A DNA stretch of 8,873 nucleotides, taken from contig JAHFHI010000032.1 in the NCBI GenBank assembly GCA_023246995.1, forward strand, positions 1-8,873, in the 5' to 3' direction. Position 1 is the first letter of the stretch, and each line of letters begins with the position of its first letter. Source of the DNA: Candidatus Omnitrophota bacterium. Lineage in GTDB: Bacteria; Omnitrophota; Omnitrophia; Omnitrophales; Aquincolibacteriaceae. A program made the translations under genes and the position numbers. The notes below the pieces were generated by a model. It saw nothing but the letters and a program-made list of their open reading frames with translations. It did not search any database and was not told where the DNA came from. Shown piece after piece: positions 6,166 to 8,873 of the stretch.

Positions 6166-7293
6166 TCAGGCCGAGGGCCCTAAAGCAAGCACTTCTTCGT
6201 AGACTTCCGCCGTCTTGCGCGCCGTGTCCTCCCAGCGAAACCGGGCAGCCTGCTGCCGGCCTTTACGGCGGTACTCTTCACGCAGCCCGGGCGCTTTTTC
6301 AAGGCGAACAAGCGCGTCCATCATTTCACGCTCCGCGCAGGGGTCGACAAGGCATGCGGCCTCCCCGGCGATTTCAGGAATTGACGCGGCGCGGCAGGCC
6401 AGCACCGGCGCGGCGCAGGCCATGGCCTCAAGCAGAGTCAGCCCGAAACCTTCATAAAGGGATGGGTGGACCAGGGCGAGCGCCGCGTTATAGAGCGCCA
6501 CAAGCTCCCCTTTTTCGACAAAGGGCAGATGAATCACGTCGCGGCCGCTTTGAAGCCCCGCGAGTTCCTGAAAATCTTTCGGATAGCGCGCGTCTTTGCG
6601 CCCCACCAGGACCAGGGTCGACTGAATCTTGCACTCGTTCTTAAGTTTCCGAAACATCCGAAGCAGTCCGAGCACATTCTTGTGGGGTTTGATCATGCCG
6701 ACGTAAAGAAAAAAAGGCCCGGGAATTCCGTATTTCTTGCGCACGGAGGAAATAATCGGGGCCTCCGGGGCGAGCTCATGAAATTCCTCCGAGACCCCTT
6801 CGTAAATAACCCGGACTTTTTCGGGGTCGGCGTCAAAGTGCTCCAAAAGATCGTCGCGGGTCTTATTGGAAACGGCAATGATCCGGTCGGCTTTCCGAAC
6901 CGCCGCCTTAAGCATCCGACCTGCGTAGAAAGCCTGGAGGGGCGAAAAAAAATCCTTCCTGAAAATCCAGTGGATAATGTCATGAATGGTCACGACCAGT
7001 CTTGTCCGGCCCGTGGCCAGCGGGACATTATAATGAGGCGCGTGCCAGATCCTGCAGTTTTTAAGACGGAACGGATATTCGATCTGCTCCCCGATCGAGT
7101 AAATGGAGGCGTAAAAAGGGCGGGTATGCAGACGCGCGTTAGGATGCTCCGGGGCGAGCTTCTGCCCAAAGGCGCATAGGGAATGGCGCGGTTCCGGGGT
7201 TGTGCGTGAAAAACCGCGGAGCAGGCCTTTAAGATAGGTCCCGATTCCCGTCTTATGAAGCATCCGGGTATCGATTCCGATCGTGTAATTCAT
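6166..7293 (-). CDS. Glycosyltransferase family 4 (GT-B, MtfB/WbpY-like)
   Basis: A 375-residue retaining GT-B glycosyltransferase, probably cytosolic and acting on a polyprenyl-linked glycan. The N-terminal domain has IGIDTRMLHKTGIGTYLKGL (5-24), the glycine-rich acceptor-side loop typical of this family, and TIHD at 102-105. The C-terminal donor domain opens with YVGMIKPHKN (197-206) and carries the E-x7-E signature EGFGLTLLE, with E281 and E289 as the nucleotide-sugar-contacting glutamates. The combination is typical of mannosyl-, rhamnosyl- and fucosyltransferases of O-antigen and exopolysaccharide clusters, but the sugar is not determined. The ATG at 7293 overlaps the GT9 stop by 4 nt (ATGA), with AAGGAAG about 11 nt upstream. 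The frame is open further upstream, but that would overlap GT9 by more than 120 nt and lacks homology-like sequence, so I reject the longer start. Confidence 0.92.
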   Translation of the reverse strand: MNYTIGIDTRMLHKTGIGTYLKGLLRGFSRTTPEPRHSLCAFGQKLAPEHPNARLHTRPFYASIYSIGEQIEYPFRLKNCRIWHAPHYNVPLATGRTRLVVTIHDIIHWIFRKDFFSPLQAFYAGRMLKAAVRKADRIIAVSNKTRDDLLEHFDADPEKVRVIYEGVSEEFHELAPEAPIISSVRKKYGIPGPFFLYVGMIKPHKNVLGLLRMFRKLKNECKIQSTLVLVGRKDARYPKDFQELAGLQSGRDVIHLPFVEKGELVALYNAALALVHPSLYEGFGLTLLEAMACAAPVLACRAASIPEIAGEAACLVDPCAEREMMDALVRLEKAPGLREEYRRKGRQQAARFRWEDTARKTAEVYEEVLALGPSA

Positions 7294-8471
7294 GATATCA
7301 ATCGCTTCCTTATATTTTCGAGCTTCGCGTTCAATTCGGATAAAACTTCCCCGCTCGAGATCAAGCGCATGCAGTCGTGATGCCGGAGCGGGCATACTTG
7401 CTCCCGGCAGGGCGAACACTCCACCGGACGGCGCACGACCTTAAGGCGCTTTGTCCAGGGGTGCCAAACCTGCCAGTCATTGGTCCCGCTGAAAAGAAGC
7501 AGAAGCTCAAGACCCTGGGCCGCCGCCAAATGGGCCGGTCCGGAATCATGCCCAAGAAACAAGTCCGCCTTTGAAAAAAGCACCCCCAAATCGGTGAGGG
7601 TCGTACGGCCTCTCAAATCCAGGGTACCAGGAGGTGATTTTATAGGATTTTTCTCTTTTTCGCCAAGAGTTCCGATCAGGACGAACTGAACCGGCTGCGC
7701 GGAGGCGGCCAGAGCCATCACCTCTTCATAGCGTTCTATGGGCCACTCCTTCGAGGGAATCCCGGCAGCGGGATGGACAACAACCCACGGATGCGGCCGG
7801 TGCGCCAGTTCGCGTCCGGGTTCCTGCCAGAAGAGTTCGGCGCGCTCGTTTGAATACGGAAAAGAACAAAGTTCCGGCTCGGGCACGGATATCCCGAAAC
7901 ACCGCAAAAGGTCAATATTCAGGAACACCTGATGGCGTGCCCAGGAGTAGTCCCCCGTATGGGAAAGTAAAAAACTCCCACCCGTAATCCCGTACCCGGC
8001 CCGGTACGCAATACCCGCGCGTGCGGCCAGCAGAATATTGCGAAGGTCTCCCCGGAAGTCAATCGCCGCATCATACTTTTCCGCCCGGAGCAGCTTGGCC
8101 ATCTCCCCCATGTCCTGCCACAAACGGGCCAGGTTTGGTTGCGCGGCCCCCCCGGCATTCCGCCTGAACCAGTGATGATTAAAAGGAATCACGCGGTTGA
8201 TCTCGGGAATTCCCTCAAAAAGCTCCTGCCATTCGGCGGCCGCGAGCAAATCGATCCGGGCCTCGGGAAAGGCGTTGCGAAGCGCGCTCATGGCCGGCCG
8301 GGTCAGGATCAAATCCCCAAGATGATCCGGGCGGATTAAAAGGATTTTCCGGATTGACGACGGAGACTCCGGGGAAGGGAGAGCAGAAAAAACCCGCCTC
8401 CCCAATGCGCCGAATGCGTCAAAGACCGCCGCGCCCAGCCGCTTGACCGGAGACTTATAGGCATACCGCAT
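7290..8471 (-). CDS. Glycosyltransferase family 9 (heptosyltransferase-like)
   Basis: A 393-residue GT-B enzyme of the ADP-heptose:LPS heptosyltransferase family (GT9), expected to add a heptose or related sugar to a lipid-linked acceptor on the cytoplasmic face of the inner membrane. Visible motifs are the N-terminal donor/acceptor loop LLIRPDHLGDLILTRPAMSA (about 44-63, with the family aspartate D53), VVHPAAG with a following K-E-W-P (231-244), and the C-terminal nucleotide-sugar signature FLGHDSGPAHLAAAQG (305-320). Near the end is a cysteine cluster, C352-x2-C355-x4-C360-x6-C367, seen in many GT9 proteins. The frame is open upstream to 8594, but that extension would run through the DUF5989 gene in another frame. 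The ATG at 8471 gives a normal family length and starts 20 nt after the DUF5989 stop. No strong ribosome site precedes it. The stop overlaps the next gene as ATGA. The acceptor and exact sugar cannot be read from sequence. Confidence 0.9.
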   Translation of the reverse strand: MRYAYKSPVKRLGAAVFDAFGALGRRVFSALPSPESPSSIRKILLIRPDHLGDLILTRPAMSALRNAFPEARIDLLAAAEWQELFEGIPEINRVIPFNHHWFRRNAGGAAQPNLARLWQDMGEMAKLLRAEKYDAAIDFRGDLRNILLAARAGIAYRAGYGITGGSFLLSHTGDYSWARHQVFLNIDLLRCFGISVPEPELCSFPYSNERAELFWQEPGRELAHRPHPWVVVHPAAGIPSKEWPIERYEEVMALAASAQPVQFVLIGTLGEKEKNPIKSPPGTLDLRGRTTLTDLGVLFSKADLFLGHDSGPAHLAAAQGLELLLLFSGTNDWQVWHPWTKRLKVVRRPVECSPCREQVCPLRHHDCMRLISSGEVLSELNAKLENIRKRLIS

Positions 8472-8491
8472 TTTAAAACCGAGCAGGTCCG

Positions 8492-8650
8492 TTAGAAAAG
8501 CGTGTAAATAAAAGGCGCCACGGCGGAGCTTTCGGTCAAAACAATAAGGGCGCCGAGCAGGAGAAGGACGATCACAATCGGCGTGATCCACCATTTTTTA
8601 CGGACTTTAAGAAATCCCCAGAATTCTTTTAAAATCGCCATTTTCCCCAT
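8492..8650 (-). CDS. DUF5989-family small membrane protein (52 aa)
   Basis: A very short gene. The product begins MGKMAILKEFWGFLKVRKKW, continues with a single strongly hydrophobic helix (about residues 21-38, ITPIVIVLLLLGALIVL), and ends SSAVAPFIYTLF. The basic 'KVRKKWW' before one transmembrane helix and the closing 'APFIYTLF' are the hallmarks I know for DUF5989, a family of about 50 residues with no known function that sits with SxtJ and a carbamoyltransferase. By the positive-inside rule the N-terminus should face the cytoplasm. The start at 8650 is chosen because AGAGGAG lies 10 nt upstream. A second in-frame ATG at 8641 would give 49 residues and matches the usual family start, but its spacing to a ribosome site is poor. 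The gene starts 32 nt after the SxtJ stop and ends 20 nt before the GT9 start, so it is operonic. Confidence 0.88.
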   Translation of the reverse strand: MGKMAILKEFWGFLKVRKKWWITPIVIVLLLLGALIVLTESSAVAPFIYTLF

Positions 8651-8660
8651 GGACTAAGAT

Positions 8661-8667
8661 CTCCTCT
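8661..8667 (-). promoter_or_regulatory. Shine-Dalgarno site of the DUF5989 gene
   Basis: On the minus strand this reads AGAGGAG and is followed by a 10-nt spacer to ATG at 8650. It is one of the clearest ribosome binding sites in the window. It supports the short downstream ORF as a translated gene, and supports the upstream ATG over the one at 8641. Confidence 0.6.
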
Positions 8668-8682
8668 GTTACTTTGGTGAGA

Positions 8683-8873
8683 TTAAAACTGCCGCTCGGC
8701 CTTTTCCTTGACCGGGGTCTCGTCAGTCCGAGGGACCCAATAACTCGGCTCGCCGGTACGCCATGAGAGGTTCAAAAACTTTTTCCCGGAGAGCCGCGCG
8801 ATAAGGCCGATCGGGGTCAGAGCGCCGTAAAACAAAATGGAAAGGATCACCCGGGTCATGACCCAGCCGATCA
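8683..8873 (-). CDS. SxtJ-family membrane protein, C-terminal part (cut by window edge)
   Basis: Only the last 62 residues are inside the window; the gene continues past base 8873 and the reading frame is open to the edge. The visible part has a hydrophobic segment (about residues 8-25 of the fragment) with the sequence ALTPIGLIARLSGK, then a short cytosol-like tail with EPSYWVPR and a charged end, stopping with TAA at 8685-8683. The hydrophobic helix, the 'TPIG-x-x-x-R' turn and the 'SYW' near the end are what I associate with the C-terminus of SxtJ-type proteins. These are small membrane proteins named after a gene of the saxitoxin cluster and often encoded next to carbamoyltransferases. 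Their biochemical role is not established. The immediately following DUF5989 gene strongly supports the assignment, because the two usually occur as a pair. The family call rests on recognition of a short fragment, so it is good but not certain. Confidence 0.78.
   Translation of the reverse strand, partial: IGWVMTRVILSILFYGALTPIGLIARLSGKKFLNLSWRTGEPSYWVPRTDETPVKEKAERQF

Noticed and set aside
6466..7179. Plus-strand open frame of 237 codons opposite the other GT4 gene
   Set aside because: Antisense to a gene with clear family motifs; the translated sequence shows no domain and no ribosome site is convincing.
7294..7419. Longer N-terminus for the first GT4 gene starting at 7419
   Set aside because: It would overlap GT9 by about 130 nt and add non-homologous sequence; the ATGA junction at 7293-7290 is the better start.
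8472..8594. Longer N-terminus for the GT9 gene starting at 8594
   Set aside because: It would run through most of the DUF5989 gene in another frame, and the added 41 residues are not like the family start.

Overview
The window is a densely packed stretch of bacterial chromosome in which every gene I can support lies on the minus strand, so transcription runs from base 8873 toward base 1. Eleven genes tile almost all of it. The longest non-coding gaps are about 30 nt, and most neighbours overlap by 4 to 14 nt, often as ATGA stop/start junctions. I see no rRNA, tRNA, CRISPR array, insertion sequence, phage gene, clear promoter or intrinsic terminator. The DNA is moderately GC-rich. The gene content (a lipid-carrier sugar phosphotransferase, a GT9 heptosyltransferase-like protein, a GmhB-like phosphatase) points to a Gram-negative-type envelope. 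An uncultivated lineage such as Omnitrophota or a deltaproteobacterial-type group is plausible, but that is a guess and I cannot name the taxon.

Layout in transcription order. (1) 8873-8492: the C-terminus of an SxtJ-family membrane protein, then a 52-residue DUF5989 membrane protein. In known genomes this pair usually sits beside an O-carbamoyltransferase gene, which would lie just outside the window. (2) 8471-5036: a GT9 (heptosyltransferase-type) and two GT4 glycosyltransferases. (3) 5049-2868: a membrane polyprenyl-phosphate sugar-1-phosphate transferase (WcaJ/WbaP type) and a WaaE-like GT2 glycosyltransferase. (4) 2827-1155: a HAD-family GmhB-like phosphatase with a short zinc loop, and a MurG/MGDG-synthase-like glycosyltransferase. 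(5) 1158-1: a family 4 uracil-DNA glycosylase and the N-terminus of the replication-restart helicase PriA, joined to the glycan genes by ATGA overlaps.

Taken together, the phosphotransferase would load the first sugar onto a polyprenyl phosphate carrier at the inner membrane. The GT4 and GT2 enzymes would extend it, and the GT9 enzyme plus GmhB suggest a heptose or related sugar in the core or the repeat. The SxtJ/DUF5989 pair suggests that a sugar or other acceptor is carbamoylated. Flippase, polymerase and ligase genes are absent and would have to be elsewhere. The tail of the operon switches to genome maintenance (uracil repair and fork restart). No start-of-operon promoter is visible, so the transcript probably begins upstream of this window.
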